This document shows, piece after piece, positions 1 through 8,039 of a stretch of 64,000 nucleotides of DNA. The notes beneath the pieces were generated by a model that ran no database searches, was not told the DNA's origin, and worked only from the letters and a program-made list of their open reading frames with translations. The stretch's first letter is position 1. Each line of letters begins with the position of its first letter. A program made the translations under genes and the position numbers. The stretch spans positions 124,001 to 188,000 of the forward strand of contig NZ_FPAA01000003.1 of the NCBI RefSeq assembly GCF_900116235.1. The letters are read 5' to 3'. This DNA comes from Marininema halotolerans (GTDB taxonomy: Bacteria > Bacillota > Bacilli > Thermoactinomycetales > DSM-45169).

Positions 1-102
1 CGGATGGATTCCGTGGGTATTAGTAACGAACAACGAGAAGAAAAAGCGTCTATCCGGATTCAATCCGGTAAATTGCTAATTATTGAAAGTAGAGACGGTT
101 AA
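1..102 (+). CDS. thiN: Thiamine pyrophosphokinase, C-terminal end (partial)
   Basis: The window opens inside an ORF in frame 1 that ends with TAA at 100-102, giving 33 residues. The text contains GISNE followed by a basic stretch and a final beta-strand (GKLLIIES). This resembles the end of thiamine pyrophosphokinase, which makes thiamine diphosphate from thiamine and ATP. The identification rests mainly on position, since thiN lies directly upstream of spoVM in Bacillus subtilis. A terminator overlaps the stop codon. Confidence 0.6.
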   Translation, partial: RMDSVGISNEQREEKASIRIQSGKLLIIESRDG

Positions 103-124
103 TTTACGAATGAACCGTCTCTTT
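91..124 (+). terminator. Terminator overlapping the thiN stop
   Basis: AGAGACGGTT (91-100) pairs with AACCGTCTCT (113-122) and is followed by a short T run. The left arm overlaps the last thiN codons. Confidence 0.65.
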
Positions 125-202
125 GTGTGGTTGATATAGAGGGGGGTTAAATGGAGAGAGTCGAATTGGGCTGGGATCCTTTGAGGTTCTAGGTACACGC
201 TC

Positions 203-229
203 CCACTTATAGAATATAAATAAGTGTGG
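203..229 (+). repeat. Hairpin in the spoVM leader
   Basis: CCACTTAT (203-210) pairs with ATAAGTGTGG (220-229) around an A/T-rich loop, about 40 bp upstream of spoVM. There is no T run, so it is more likely a leader structure or protein-binding dyad than a terminator. Confidence 0.35.
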
Positions 230-270
230 CGGGGAGAGCGCGCTTCGACCAAGATGAAGGAGGGATAGGG

Positions 271-354
271 GTGAAATTCTACACCATCAAACTCCCAAAG
301 TTACTCGGTGGGATGGTCAAGGCCCTACTGGGCGTATTTAATAAACCAAAATGA
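271..354 (+). CDS. spoVM: Stage V sporulation protein M, 27 aa
   Basis: This GTG-started ORF of 27 residues has AAGGAGGG seven bases upstream. It begins VKFYTIKLPKLLGGMVKALL, which matches the curvature-sensing amphipathic peptide SpoVM (26 aa in Bacillus subtilis, beginning MKFYTIKLPKFLGG). SpoVM marks the convex forespore membrane and anchors the coat ATPase SpoIVA. The proline at residue 9, known to matter for SpoVM function, is present. Its place between thiN and rpmB is the conserved one. The gene shows directly that the organism is an endospore former. Confidence 0.96.
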   Translation: MKFYTIKLPKLLGGMVKALLGVFNKPK

Positions 355-390
355 CCCCCATCCGCCGAATCCTTCGGTCGGGAAACGGAC

Positions 391-419
391 TGATCATTCT
401 TGATCATACTTGATCGTCA
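391..419. repeat. Three tandem 10-bp units
   Basis: TGATCATTCT, TGATCATACT and TGATCGTCA follow one another without gaps at 391-419, between spoVM and the rpmB terminator. The 10-bp period places each TGATC on the same face of the helix. Confidence 0.6.
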
Positions 420-465
420 ATAGAGTTGGCGATCCCCTTCTCCATTCAACCCGGCGAATGGAATA

Positions 466-495
466 AAAACCCGGCCTAGTAAGAGGCCGGGTTTT
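466..495. terminator. Bidirectional terminator between spoVM and rpmB
   Basis: An AACCCGGCCT stem around 468-477 and GGCCGGGTT at 485-493 form a GC-rich hairpin flanked by A and T runs on both sides. It can serve spoVM on the plus strand and rpmB on the minus strand. Confidence 0.85.
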
Positions 496-545
496 GGCGT
501 ACCCTATAATGAAACGGCAAAAAGCACCTAGCGGTGCTTCTCCGG

Positions 546-734
546 TTAAACGCGGGTCACTTTGCCTGATTTCAGGGCTTTTGTACTCACGTATACACGT
601 TTCGGTTTACCATCAACGAGAATGCGTACTTTTTGTACGTTGACGCCCCACTTGCGGCGGTTTTTCCGGTTGGAGTGGCTGACCTTGTTGCCGGTTTTGC
701 CAACTTTGCCGGTGACGAAGCAACGACGTGACAT
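546..734 (-). CDS. rpmB: 50S ribosomal protein L28
   Basis: Sixty-two residues from ATG at 734, the usual L28 length. A GTG nine bases upstream is in frame but lies within the Shine-Dalgarno sequence (GGAGGTGGGG), so ATG is chosen. The protein has the L28 features: CFVTGK near the start, a basic middle, [10 protein letters not shown], and the C-terminal [10 protein letters not shown]. Only one cysteine is present, so this is the zinc-free form. The gene is transcribed opposite to its neighbours, as in Bacillus subtilis, from a promoter at 875-903. Confidence 0.96.
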   Translation of the reverse strand: MSRRCFVTGKVGKTGNKVSHSNRKNRRKWGVNVQKVRILVDGKPKRVYVSTKALKSGKVTRV

Positions 735-874
735 ATTCCCCACCTCCTAACATCGGTTGGGAGGATGCGATCCGAGGGCGATCCCGCCCGCTCTCCCGTG
801 CTAATCCAAACCGGTTCTTATGTACCGGTCGGTTTCTCTTGCCAAGAACGGCCCTTGGCGCAAAATACTCACCC

Positions 875-903
875 ATTTTAGCATACGCACAGATCCCTTG
901 CAA
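875..903 (-). promoter_or_regulatory. SigA-type promoter of rpmB with a structured leader
   Basis: On the minus strand a TTGCAA -35 box (898-903) and a TAAAAT -10 box (875-880) are 17 bp apart, and the -10 carries the extended TGn motif. The roughly 130-nt leader down to the ATG holds two clear hairpins: GCCAAG/CTTGGC around 841-859, and an ACCGGT pair around 808-828. This arrangement would suit feedback control of L28 synthesis. Confidence 0.75.
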
Positions 904-1009
904 GAACGGAGAGGCTTGAGTATGATGGTTGTGGCACTTTTTTTCCTTTATCCGTTATTGTACAATGGGTTTATATGTGTAAGGATTCCATTCCGGGGAG
1001 GAACGATTG

Positions 1010-1375
1010 ATGACTTTGGATGTTTCTACCAACTATGGCCAGATCGAAGTATCCAATGATGTAATAGCCACAATTGCTGGAGTGGCAGCGATGGATTGCT
1101 ACGGGCTGGTTGGGATGGCTTCCCGTAAACAGTTAAAAGACGGCATTGCTGAACTGTTGGGAAGAGAAAACTGGAGTAAAGGCATCGAAGTTCGAAGTGA
1201 AAATGAAGAAATGGAAATTGATATGCACATTATTGTTGGCTACGGAACAAAAATTTCAGAAGTCGCTCATAATGTGCAGTCGAAGGTGAAGTACACCCTC
1301 GGCCAGATGGTTGGAATTACCGTAAACCGGGTCAATATTTATGTGCAAGGGGTCCGGTTGGTTAGCGAAGAGTAA
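1010..1375 (+). CDS. yloU: Asp23/Gls24 family envelope-stress protein (YloU)
   Basis: The protein is 121 aa from ATG at 1010, with GGGGAGGA eight bases upstream; an in-frame TTG three bases earlier is less likely. The family signature is visible: an early IEVSNDVIATIAGVAA strand-helix, then VGYGTKISEVAHNVQSKVK, and a C-terminal VNIYVQGVR. Asp23 proteins are small cytosolic proteins tied to cell-envelope homeostasis and are usually encoded just upstream of fakA, as here. A TACAAT at 961-966 could be the -10 box, but no convincing -35 is visible. Confidence 0.9.
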   Translation: MTLDVSTNYGQIEVSNDVIATIAGVAAMDCYGLVGMASRKQLKDGIAELLGRENWSKGIEVRSENEEMEIDMHIIVGYGTKISEVAHNVQSKVKYTLGQMVGITVNRVNIYVQGVRLVSEE

Positions 1376-1387
1376 GGGGGATCTCTG

Positions 1388-3082
1388 TTGGTACAGCAGA
1401 TTGATGCAACTCTATTCACAAACATGGTTCGGGCTGGAGCGGAGCGGCTGAACGGGCATGTCGATATGGTAAACGCGCTTAACGTGTTTCCGGTTCCGGA
1501 TGGTGATACGGGGACAAACATGAATCTTACGTTAACTTCTGGAGCGCAAGAAATCGTACGCAAATCCGCCTCCACCTCCCATGTGGGAGAGTTGGCTGAA
1601 GCGCTTTCCAAAGGACTCCTGATGGGTGCCCGGGGAAATTCCGGTGTAATCCTCTCTCAGTTATTCCGTGGGTTTGGCAAAGGTGTCGAAAATAAAGAGA
1701 TCTTAACGGCACGAGACTTTGCTGAAGGGTTGAAAAAAGGGGTTGAAACCGCCTATAAGGCGGTTATTAAACCAGTAGAAGGTACGGTGTTAACCGTTGC
1801 CCGGGAAGCTGCGGAAAAAGGAATAGCGAAAGCGCGTAAGACAGATGATGTGATTGAAGTGATGGAAGCCGTTCTAGAAGAGGCAATAATTTCTTTAAAT
1901 AAGACGCCAAAACTGTTACCAGTCCTTGCTCAAGCGGGTGTAGTGGATGCAGGTGGACAAGGTCTTGTGACGATTTATGAAGGATTTCTTGGTACGCTCA
2001 AGGGAGAAAGTCTCCCCCCTTCACTGTCAGAAGTAGCCTCACCCCAAGCAGTCGAAACCTTGAGCGACATTGCCCATCAAAGTGCTCAATCTCATTTTGA
2101 TACATCAGAGATTGAACATGGGTATTGTACGGAATTTATTGTTCGATTGGACGCAGAGAAGAGCAAGATTGCTGGGTTTAATGAAGAAAGTTTTCGTGCA
2201 GATATGGAGAAATTCGGTGACTCATTGTTGGTAGTGGCTGATGATGATCTAGTGAAGGTTCACGTCCATGCGGAGCACCCAGGCGATACACTTTCCTATG
2301 CACAAAAATTTGGTGATTTAACGCGCATCAAGATTGAAAATATGCGTGAACAGCATTCGACAATTTTGGAACAAGGAGGGGGTCATCATCAACAAGCTCC
2401 CGTACCTGAAGTTCCGAAAGAGAAAAAACCGTATGGCTTTGTTGCGGTAGCTGCTGGAGATGGCATCGCTGAAATATTTAAGAGCCTTGGTGTGGATGCT
2501 GTCATTCAGGGTGGACAAACCATGAATCCTAGCACCCAAGAGATTTTGAAGATGATTGAAGGGTTGCATGCGGAGCATATTTTCATCCTCCCTAATAATA
2601 AAAATATTATTTTGACTGCTGAGCAGGTTGTGGAATTGGTCGAAACTCCGATTTCAGTGTTGCCTACACGAACGATCCCACAAGGATTGGCAGCTCTTCT
2701 AGCCTTCAATCCAGAGGAGAAGGCAGAGGAGAATTTTGAGCGCATGATGGAGAGTGTGCGTTCCGTTCGATCAGGTGAGGTAACTTTTGCTGTGCGCGAT
2801 TCACAGTATGATGGTGGCGAAATCCATGAGGGTGATTTTCTTGGGATTCAAGAAGGAAAGATCCATCATGTCGGTAATGATCTACTGAAGACCTCTCGCG
2901 AACTATTAGATTCGATGGTTGGGGACGAGGCAGATGTCGTCACGATATTATACGGAAAAGATGCTTCGACTGAACAGGTGAAAGAACTAACCGATTTTCT
3001 GGAGGAGCATCATCCCGACATCGAATGTGAAGCACATTACGGAGGGCAGCCACTCTATTACTTCTTGTTCGCTGTCGAGTAG
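1388..3082 (+). CDS. fakA: Fatty acid kinase, ATP-binding subunit FakA (YloV)
   Basis: A 564-aa protein with a TTG start and AAGGGGG upstream. Its N-terminal DhaL-type kinase domain carries PDGDTGTNM at residues 37-45, which binds ATP and magnesium, and GARGNSGVILSQLFRGF further on. The middle and C-terminal domains include HVHAEHPGD and a closing GGQPLYYFLFAVE typical of the family. FakA phosphorylates fatty acids held by a FakB (DegV) partner, feeding them to PlsX/PlsY phospholipid synthesis. A DegV gene follows after 18 bp, so substrate carrier and kinase are probably cotranscribed. The length is close to Bacillus subtilis YloV. Confidence 0.93.
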   Translation: MVQQIDATLFTNMVRAGAERLNGHVDMVNALNVFPVPDGDTGTNMNLTLTSGAQEIVRKSASTSHVGELAEALSKGLLMGARGNSGVILSQLFRGFGKGVENKEILTARDFAEGLKKGVETAYKAVIKPVEGTVLTVAREAAEKGIAKARKTDDVIEVMEAVLEEAIISLNKTPKLLPVLAQAGVVDAGGQGLVTIYEGFLGTLKGESLPPSLSEVASPQAVETLSDIAHQSAQSHFDTSEIEHGYCTEFIVRLDAEKSKIAGFNEESFRADMEKFGDSLLVVADDDLVKVHVHAEHPGDTLSYAQKFGDLTRIKIENMREQHSTILEQGGGHHQQAPVPEVPKEKKPYGFVAVAAGDGIAEIFKSLGVDAVIQGGQTMNPSTQEILKMIEGLHAEHIFILPNNKNIILTAEQVVELVETPISVLPTRTIPQGLAALLAFNPEEKAEENFERMMESVRSVRSGEVTFAVRDSQYDGGEIHEGDFLGIQEGKIHHVGNDLLKTSRELLDSMVGDEADVVTILYGKDASTEQVKELTDFLEEHHPDIECEAHYGGQPLYYFLFAVE

Positions 3083-3100
3083 AAACCAGGGGTGTCGAGA

Positions 3101-3961
3101 ATGGCTAACGTGCATGTAATTACCGATAGTACAGCGGATATACCCGATTCTCTTCGTGAAGAGTTAGACATCGGGATGGTCCCATTGAAAGTACATCTTG
3201 GCAATCAATCCTTCCTGGATCGTGTAAATATTTATCCCCAAGAATTTTATAAACGTCTGCAAGAGTTAGATGATTTGCCAACCACTTCACAGCCATCTCC
3301 GATTGACTTTGTAGAAGCTTTTCGAGAGGCGGTCAGGGAGGAAGATAAAGATATCTTGTCGATTCATTTATCTTCCTCTTTTAGTGGAACCTATCAGGCT
3401 GCCGTATTGGCTCAGTCCATGGTGGAAGATGAATTGAAGGTAACGGTCATCGATTCTAAAAAAGCTTCTTTTGCCATTGGCTTAGTGGTTGTCGAAGTAG
3501 CTCGAGCAGCAAAAGCAGGGAAAAGCATTGACGAATGCGTGGAATTAGCCCATCAGCTGATTCAAGAACAAGAAGTCTACTTTCTTGTCGATTCCCTGGA
3601 GTATTTACAAAAAGGTGGACGCATTGGTAAAGCTTCCGCTGTACTTGGATCGCTTTTGAATATTAAGCCGATCCTCTCACTGAATGAAGAGGGGGTTGTG
3701 TACCCCCTGGATAAAGTTCGGGGAAAAAATAAAGCAATGGCAAAGATCCAGGAACTTCTTCGTGAAAAATTCGGAGATCAACCGGTACAAGCAGCTATTC
3801 TTTGTACAAATAATGAGGGTGAGGGAGATCAATGGGTTGTAAAGCTCAAGGATCAATTTAACATCCATGAAATTATTCGTGCAGAGATTGGTCCTGTGGT
3901 AGGCTCGCATGTTGGACCCGGAACGCTTGCAGTGGCTCTCCAACCCGTCCTCCGAAAGTAA
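3101..3961 (+). CDS. DegV family fatty-acid-binding protein (FakB type)
   Basis: The protein is 286 aa from ATG at 3101. The alternative GTG at 3092 abuts the AGGGG ribosome-binding site, so ATG is preferred. The DegV pattern is clear: VITDSTADIP at the N-terminus, SSSFSGTYQ near residue 90 (fatty-acid head-group contact), YLQKGGRIGKA near residue 168, and a final conserved GPGTLAVA. DegV proteins hold a fatty acid while FakA phosphorylates its carboxylate. Adjacency to fakA supports that role; the acyl specificity cannot be read from sequence. Confidence 0.9.
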   Translation: MANVHVITDSTADIPDSLREELDIGMVPLKVHLGNQSFLDRVNIYPQEFYKRLQELDDLPTTSQPSPIDFVEAFREAVREEDKDILSIHLSSSFSGTYQAAVLAQSMVEDELKVTVIDSKKASFAIGLVVVEVARAAKAGKSIDECVELAHQLIQEQEVYFLVDSLEYLQKGGRIGKASAVLGSLLNIKPILSLNEEGVVYPLDKVRGKNKAMAKIQELLREKFGDQPVQAAILCTNNEGEGDQWVVKLKDQFNIHEIIRAEIGPVVGSHVGPGTLAVALQPVLRK

Positions 3962-4018
3962 AAGCTTTCTCTCGACGTCCGTTGTCCTGCTTTTGTGATG
4001 AATAAGGGAGGGATTTTT

Positions 4019-4681
4019 GTGAAGTATCGTTCAGTTTTTGATATCATAGGTCCCGTTATGATTGGCCCCTCTAGTTCCCATACGGCAGGAGCGGCACGCA
4101 TTGGGAGTGCAGCTCGTTCTCTTTTTGGACGCAAACCACAACGTGTGACGATCACCCTCTATGGTTCCTTTGCTAAAACCTATCGGGGGCATGGGACGGA
4201 TATTGCGATTGTGGGTGGGCTGCTTGGATTTGATACCTTTGATGAACGAATTGTGCAATCCCTGAGAATTGCCCATGACGAAGGTGTGGAAGTCACCTTT
4301 ATTGAATCCGATGAAACCCCAGATCACCCCAATACGGCTCGCCTTCTATTAGAGGATGAGTTAGGGACGGCAGAGGTTGTAGGGATCTCTATCGGGGGTG
4401 GTAAGATGGAGATTGTGGAGTTAAACGGATTTGAGTTGCGTCTTTCAGGAGCAGCGCCTGCGCTTCTCATTATGCATCATGACCGATATGGTGCGATTGC
4501 CAAGGTGGCGACGGTATTAGCAGAAAACAAGATTAACGTCGGATATATGCAAGTCTCCCGCAAAGAGCGTGGTACACATCAAGCGCTTATGATCATTGAA
4601 ACGGATCAGTCCGTTGATAAAAAGGTCCAAGGGGAGATTGAGAAACTGGAGGACATTACGAGTTTAACAGTCCTCTCCTGA
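4019..4681 (+). CDS. sdaAB: L-serine dehydratase, iron-sulfur type, beta subunit
   Basis: Starting at GTG 4019 behind GGGAGGG gives 220 aa, the usual SdaAB length. It opens with KYRSVFDIIGPVMIGPSSSH, the serine-binding loop of this family, and ends with an ACT-like domain (LLIMHHDRYGAIAKVATVLA). Together with SdaAA it forms an oxygen-sensitive [4Fe-4S] enzyme that converts L-serine to pyruvate and ammonia. A strong terminator separates it from sdaAA, so the two subunits may be partly uncoupled in expression. Confidence 0.95.
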   Translation: MKYRSVFDIIGPVMIGPSSSHTAGAARIGSAARSLFGRKPQRVTITLYGSFAKTYRGHGTDIAIVGGLLGFDTFDERIVQSLRIAHDEGVEVTFIESDETPDHPNTARLLLEDELGTAEVVGISIGGGKMEIVELNGFELRLSGAAPALLIMHHDRYGAIAKVATVLAENKINVGYMQVSRKERGTHQALMIIETDQSVDKKVQGEIEKLEDITSLTVLS

Positions 4682-4704
4682 CGAGAGACTTGTGATAATG
4701 TATA

Positions 4705-4746
4705 AAACCGCCTCCGGCCATTGTTTGGCCGGTTAGGCGGTTTTTT
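4705..4746 (+). terminator. Terminator after sdaAB
   Basis: A long stem AACCGCC...GGCGGTT with inner CCGGCCA/TGGCCGG pairing is followed by TTTTTT (4741-4746). It lies between the two subunit genes. A weak TACAAT at 4763-4768 could start the next transcript. Confidence 0.85.
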
Positions 4747-4878
4747 GTTGCGTGGCCTATGTTACAATGATGCTACACGGTCCATTTTCGAGTGAGAGCG
4801 AATATTGCCCAATGGAAAGTGTCTTTGAATTGGAGCAATTAAATAGATCCATATCCTATAAAAAAGGAGCCGGTCCAG

Positions 4879-5766
4879 ATGGAGTTTCGTACCATTGCGG
4901 AATTGGTCGAACTGGCTGAAACAAAGGAATTACCAATTTCCGAAGTGATGATTCAGAAGGAAATGATCGCCTTTGATCGTTCCCGTGAAGAAGTCGTTAA
5001 CCAGATGGCAGGTCACCTTGATGTGATGGAAAAAGCGATTGAGCGGGGCTTAAATGAGGAGGGCTTAAAATCACCAAGTGGTCTCTCGGGTGGAGATGCA
5101 CAAAAGATTCGTGCCCACATTAAAAAAGGTGGGACACTCCTTTCAGGTGCCGATGTACTGGATACTGTTTCGCGATCGATGAGTGTATCAGAAGTAAATG
5201 CGTCCATGGGAACCATCATTGCGACACCGACTGCAGGTGCCTGCGGGATTTTACCGGGGTGTGTATTTACAGCTGCAGAACGATTACAAGCGGATCGGGA
5301 GGCGATGGTGCGTGCACTCTTTGTAAGTGGTGCGATGGGATATTGTATCGCGAATAATTCATTTATCTCGGGTGCAGCAGGAGGCTGCCAAGCAGAGGTT
5401 GGTTCTGCAACAGCAATGACTGCAGCAGCAGTGGTAGAGATGGCGGGAGGGACCCCAGCTCAATCAGCACAAGCCCTTGCTATTGCCCTGAAAAATATGT
5501 TGGGGTTGGTTTGTGATCCTGTAGCTGGATTGGTAGAAGCCCCTTGTGTAAAACGAAATGCGATGGGTGGAGCCATTGCAATGGTTGCTGCAGACATGGC
5601 GATGGCAGGTATTGAAAGTGTTATTCCCCCAGATGAAGTTGTGGGAGCCATGTTTCGAATTGGCAGGGATATGCCTACAAGTCTAAAGGAAACAGCATTA
5701 GGTGGACTGGCAGCGACACCGACTGGGAAGCGCCTTGAAAAGCGGATTTTTGGGAGAGATGCTTGA
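4879..5766 (+). CDS. sdaAA: L-serine dehydratase, iron-sulfur type, alpha subunit
   Basis: A 295-aa protein with AAAGGAG upstream of its ATG. Typical features are LSGGDAQKI near residue 70, ATPTAGACGILPGC with cysteines suitable for the [4Fe-4S] cluster, AAGGCQAEVGSA, and LVCDPVAGLVEAPC with a further cluster cysteine. It is the catalytic partner of SdaAB. The recG gene starts three bases after its stop codon, suggesting translational coupling or at least a shared transcript. Confidence 0.95.
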   Translation: MEFRTIAELVELAETKELPISEVMIQKEMIAFDRSREEVVNQMAGHLDVMEKAIERGLNEEGLKSPSGLSGGDAQKIRAHIKKGGTLLSGADVLDTVSRSMSVSEVNASMGTIIATPTAGACGILPGCVFTAAERLQADREAMVRALFVSGAMGYCIANNSFISGAAGGCQAEVGSATAMTAAAVVEMAGGTPAQSAQALAIALKNMLGLVCDPVAGLVEAPCVKRNAMGGAIAMVAADMAMAGIESVIPPDEVVGAMFRIGRDMPTSLKETALGGLAATPTGKRLEKRIFGRDA

Positions 5767-5769
5767 ATA

Positions 5770-7818
5770 ATGGGGGACCTTCAACGAAAGGTAAACGATA
5801 TCGAGGGAGTAGGGGCGAAGCGAGCAGAAGAGTTGGCTCGCTTAGGAATCCACTCGATCGGTGATCTTCTTGCCCATTATCCCTATCGGTATGATGACTA
5901 TCGGTTGTCAAAGCCTGCCGAAGCTGTTCATGAAGAAAAAGCGACGTTTCGTGGTGTACTCTATGGTGAAGTGAGCAATCGCTGGTATGGAAAAAATAAA
6001 TCGCGTCTAACCGGTCGCTTGGAAGTAGAGGGTGTGTTTATCCAGGTGATTTGGTTTAATCAGGCCTTTCTCAAAACAAAATTAATCCCTGGAAAACCGA
6101 TTGTGGTTTCTGGAAAGTGGGATGCTCACCGTCTACAATTGACAGCGGATCGTACAATGATCAGCCCTGACGAACAAGAACAACAAGTTGGCCGATTAGA
6201 ACCGGTATACTCTGTAACGGAAGGATTATCGGTTTCATGGCTACGAAAAACAATCTACCGTGCCTTTGTTCAATTTGGAAAAGCAATTGAGGAAATTCTT
6301 CCTCATGAATTATTGAAGGAGTATCGCTTAATGCCAAGAAGCAAAGCGATGTACTTACTCCATTTTCCAAAGGGTAAGGAAGAAGGTAGGCAGGCAAGGC
6401 GACGGATGGTCTATGAAGAACTGTTCTTGTACGAATTAAAATTGTTATGGCATCGCCGTCGACAAAAGCAGGAAGAACAGGGGATTGTTCGCTCCTTTGA
6501 TCGAGAAAAGCTTCAATCATTTATCGATCAATTGCCCTTTCCATTAACCATTGCACAGGAGCGAGTGGTACAGGAAATTTTAACGGATTTTTCTAGCCAT
6601 GAGCGAATGAATCGTCTGCTTCAGGGAGATGTGGGTTCCGGAAAAACAGTGGTAGCTGCGATCTGCCTCTATGCAAATTATTTGGCAGGATTTCAAGGAG
6701 CGATGATGGTACCCACAGAAATTCTTGCGGAGCAACACTTCCGTTCCCTTGAACCATTACTAGGAGCCGTGGGTGTACGATTGATTTCGCTTACAGGGCG
6801 AATGACCGCTAAAGAAAAGCGGGAAGCCCTTGGTCAAGCCCAAATGGGGTTAGCCGATGTCGTGGTAGGGACCCATGCATTAATCCAGGATGGGGTTGAA
6901 TTTCGTTCCCTCGGGTTTGTGATTACAGATGAACAGCACCGTTTTGGCGTGAAGCAACGTTCTCTTCTCAGGGAAAAAGGTGAGGCCCCTGATGTGTTGT
7001 ATATGACAGCCACTCCCATCCCACGAACACTGGCGATATCAGCCTATGGCGATATGGACGTCTCGACCATCGATGAACTGCCAGCTGGACGGTTACCCGT
7101 GGAGACTTATTGGGTGAAATCAGGGGTATGGGAAAGAGTGGTTGAGTTTATTCGTAAGCAATGTGTGTCCGGGAGACAAGCCTATGTCATTTGCCCCTTA
7201 ATTGAAGAATCGGAGAAGATGGATCTAGCAAATGCTTACTCTGTTTTTGAATCCATCACGCAGGAGCTTGCCCCGATTCGTGTGGGTCTTCTACATGGAA
7301 AGATGCCTTCAGGTGAAAAAGATGAAGTGATGAAAAGTTTTGAGGCCAACGAGGTACAAGTGCTAATTTCCACAACAGTGGTAGAAGTTGGGGTAAATGT
7401 ACCCAATGCCAGTGTTATGGTGATTTACGATGCGGATCGCTTTGGCTTAGCGCAACTTCATCAATTGCGTGGGCGTGTGGGTAGAGGAGGAGGGGCAGCT
7501 ACCTGTATTCTTGTGGCAGATCCTCGTTCAGAAACCGGTGTGGAACGAATGAGAGTGATGACTGAGACGACGGATGGATTTGAGATTGCTCGTCGTGATT
7601 TGGAATTACGAGGCCCTGGTGATTATTTTGGAGTGAAACAAAGTGGCATACCTGATTTTAAAATCGCGGATTTGATCACGGATTTCAAAGTACTAGAAGT
7701 GGCCCGTGCTGATGCGACTCGTTTACTTAACCAGGAGGCTTTTTATGAAGCACCGGCGTACACATGGCTCAGGGGATATCTGGATCGATTTGAAAAGAAC
7801 CAAGCAAATTTCGATTAA
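5770..7818 (+). CDS. recG: ATP-dependent DNA helicase RecG
   Basis: A 682-aa protein, the normal RecG length. The N-terminal wedge/OB domain (residues about 1-230) is followed by superfamily 2 helicase motifs: GDVGSGKT (Walker A), the DEQH box in DEQHRFGVKQR, TATPIPRTLA (motif III), and QLRGRVGRGG (motif VI). RecG remodels stalled replication forks and Holliday junctions. In Bacillus subtilis recG is followed by fapR; here the ylb block and several unknown genes lie between. Confidence 0.96.
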   Translation: MGDLQRKVNDIEGVGAKRAEELARLGIHSIGDLLAHYPYRYDDYRLSKPAEAVHEEKATFRGVLYGEVSNRWYGKNKSRLTGRLEVEGVFIQVIWFNQAFLKTKLIPGKPIVVSGKWDAHRLQLTADRTMISPDEQEQQVGRLEPVYSVTEGLSVSWLRKTIYRAFVQFGKAIEEILPHELLKEYRLMPRSKAMYLLHFPKGKEEGRQARRRMVYEELFLYELKLLWHRRRQKQEEQGIVRSFDREKLQSFIDQLPFPLTIAQERVVQEILTDFSSHERMNRLLQGDVGSGKTVVAAICLYANYLAGFQGAMMVPTEILAEQHFRSLEPLLGAVGVRLISLTGRMTAKEKREALGQAQMGLADVVVGTHALIQDGVEFRSLGFVITDEQHRFGVKQRSLLREKGEAPDVLYMTATPIPRTLAISAYGDMDVSTIDELPAGRLPVETYWVKSGVWERVVEFIRKQCVSGRQAYVICPLIEESEKMDLANAYSVFESITQELAPIRVGLLHGKMPSGEKDEVMKSFEANEVQVLISTTVVEVGVNVPNASVMVIYDADRFGLAQLHQLRGRVGRGGGAATCILVADPRSETGVERMRVMTETTDGFEIARRDLELRGPGDYFGVKQSGIPDFKIADLITDFKVLEVARADATRLLNQEAFYEAPAYTWLRGYLDRFEKNQANFD

Positions 7819-7863
7819 TCGGTAGTAATTTTTTTACCCCTTCATATATTGAGATTGTGACCC

Positions 7864-7891
7864 AAAAACCCGGAGGGAAGATCCTCCGGGT
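7864..7891 (-). terminator. Terminator for the small minus-strand ORF
   Basis: ACCCGGAGG (7868-7876) and CCTCCGGGT (7883-7891) form a nine-pair stem. Read on the minus strand the stem is followed by TTTTT (7864-7868), so it terminates transcription coming from the right. Confidence 0.75.
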
Positions 7892-7909
7892 CAGGGTGAA
7901 GAGAGATTG

Positions 7910-7938
7910 GCCCTGCCTAAAGGTAAGGGCTTTTTTTT
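7910..7938 (+). terminator. Terminator downstream of recG
   Basis: GCCCT (7910-7914) pairs with AGGGC (7926-7930), followed by eight T residues on the plus strand. It lies inside the 3' end of the small minus-strand ORF. Confidence 0.65.
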
Positions 7939-8039
7939 CGGCTCTTTCGCTTGGTTCTCTGCCCGTAGCGTTGTGATAGCTGCGTCAAAGTCTCGACCAT
8001 TCTGACGACCGCAGAGAAGAGTAGGATCCATCTCTCCAC
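7917..8039 (-). CDS. Unrecognised 40-aa protein with hydrophobic start and basic tail
   Basis: On the minus strand a GTG at 8039 has AAAGGAGGG seven bases upstream, an excellent ribosome-binding site, and opens a 40-codon ORF ending in TAG at 7917. The N-terminus is hydrophobic (WILLFSAVV), the middle is a possible amphipathic helix, and the last third is rich in Lys and Arg (RTKRKSRKK). A hairpin with a T tail on the same strand follows at 7864-7891. The product could be a small membrane- or nucleic-acid-associated protein; no family is recognised. The evidence is local signals, not homology. Confidence 0.55.
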   Translation of the reverse strand: MERWILLFSAVVRMVETLTQLSQRYGQRTKRKSRKKSPYL

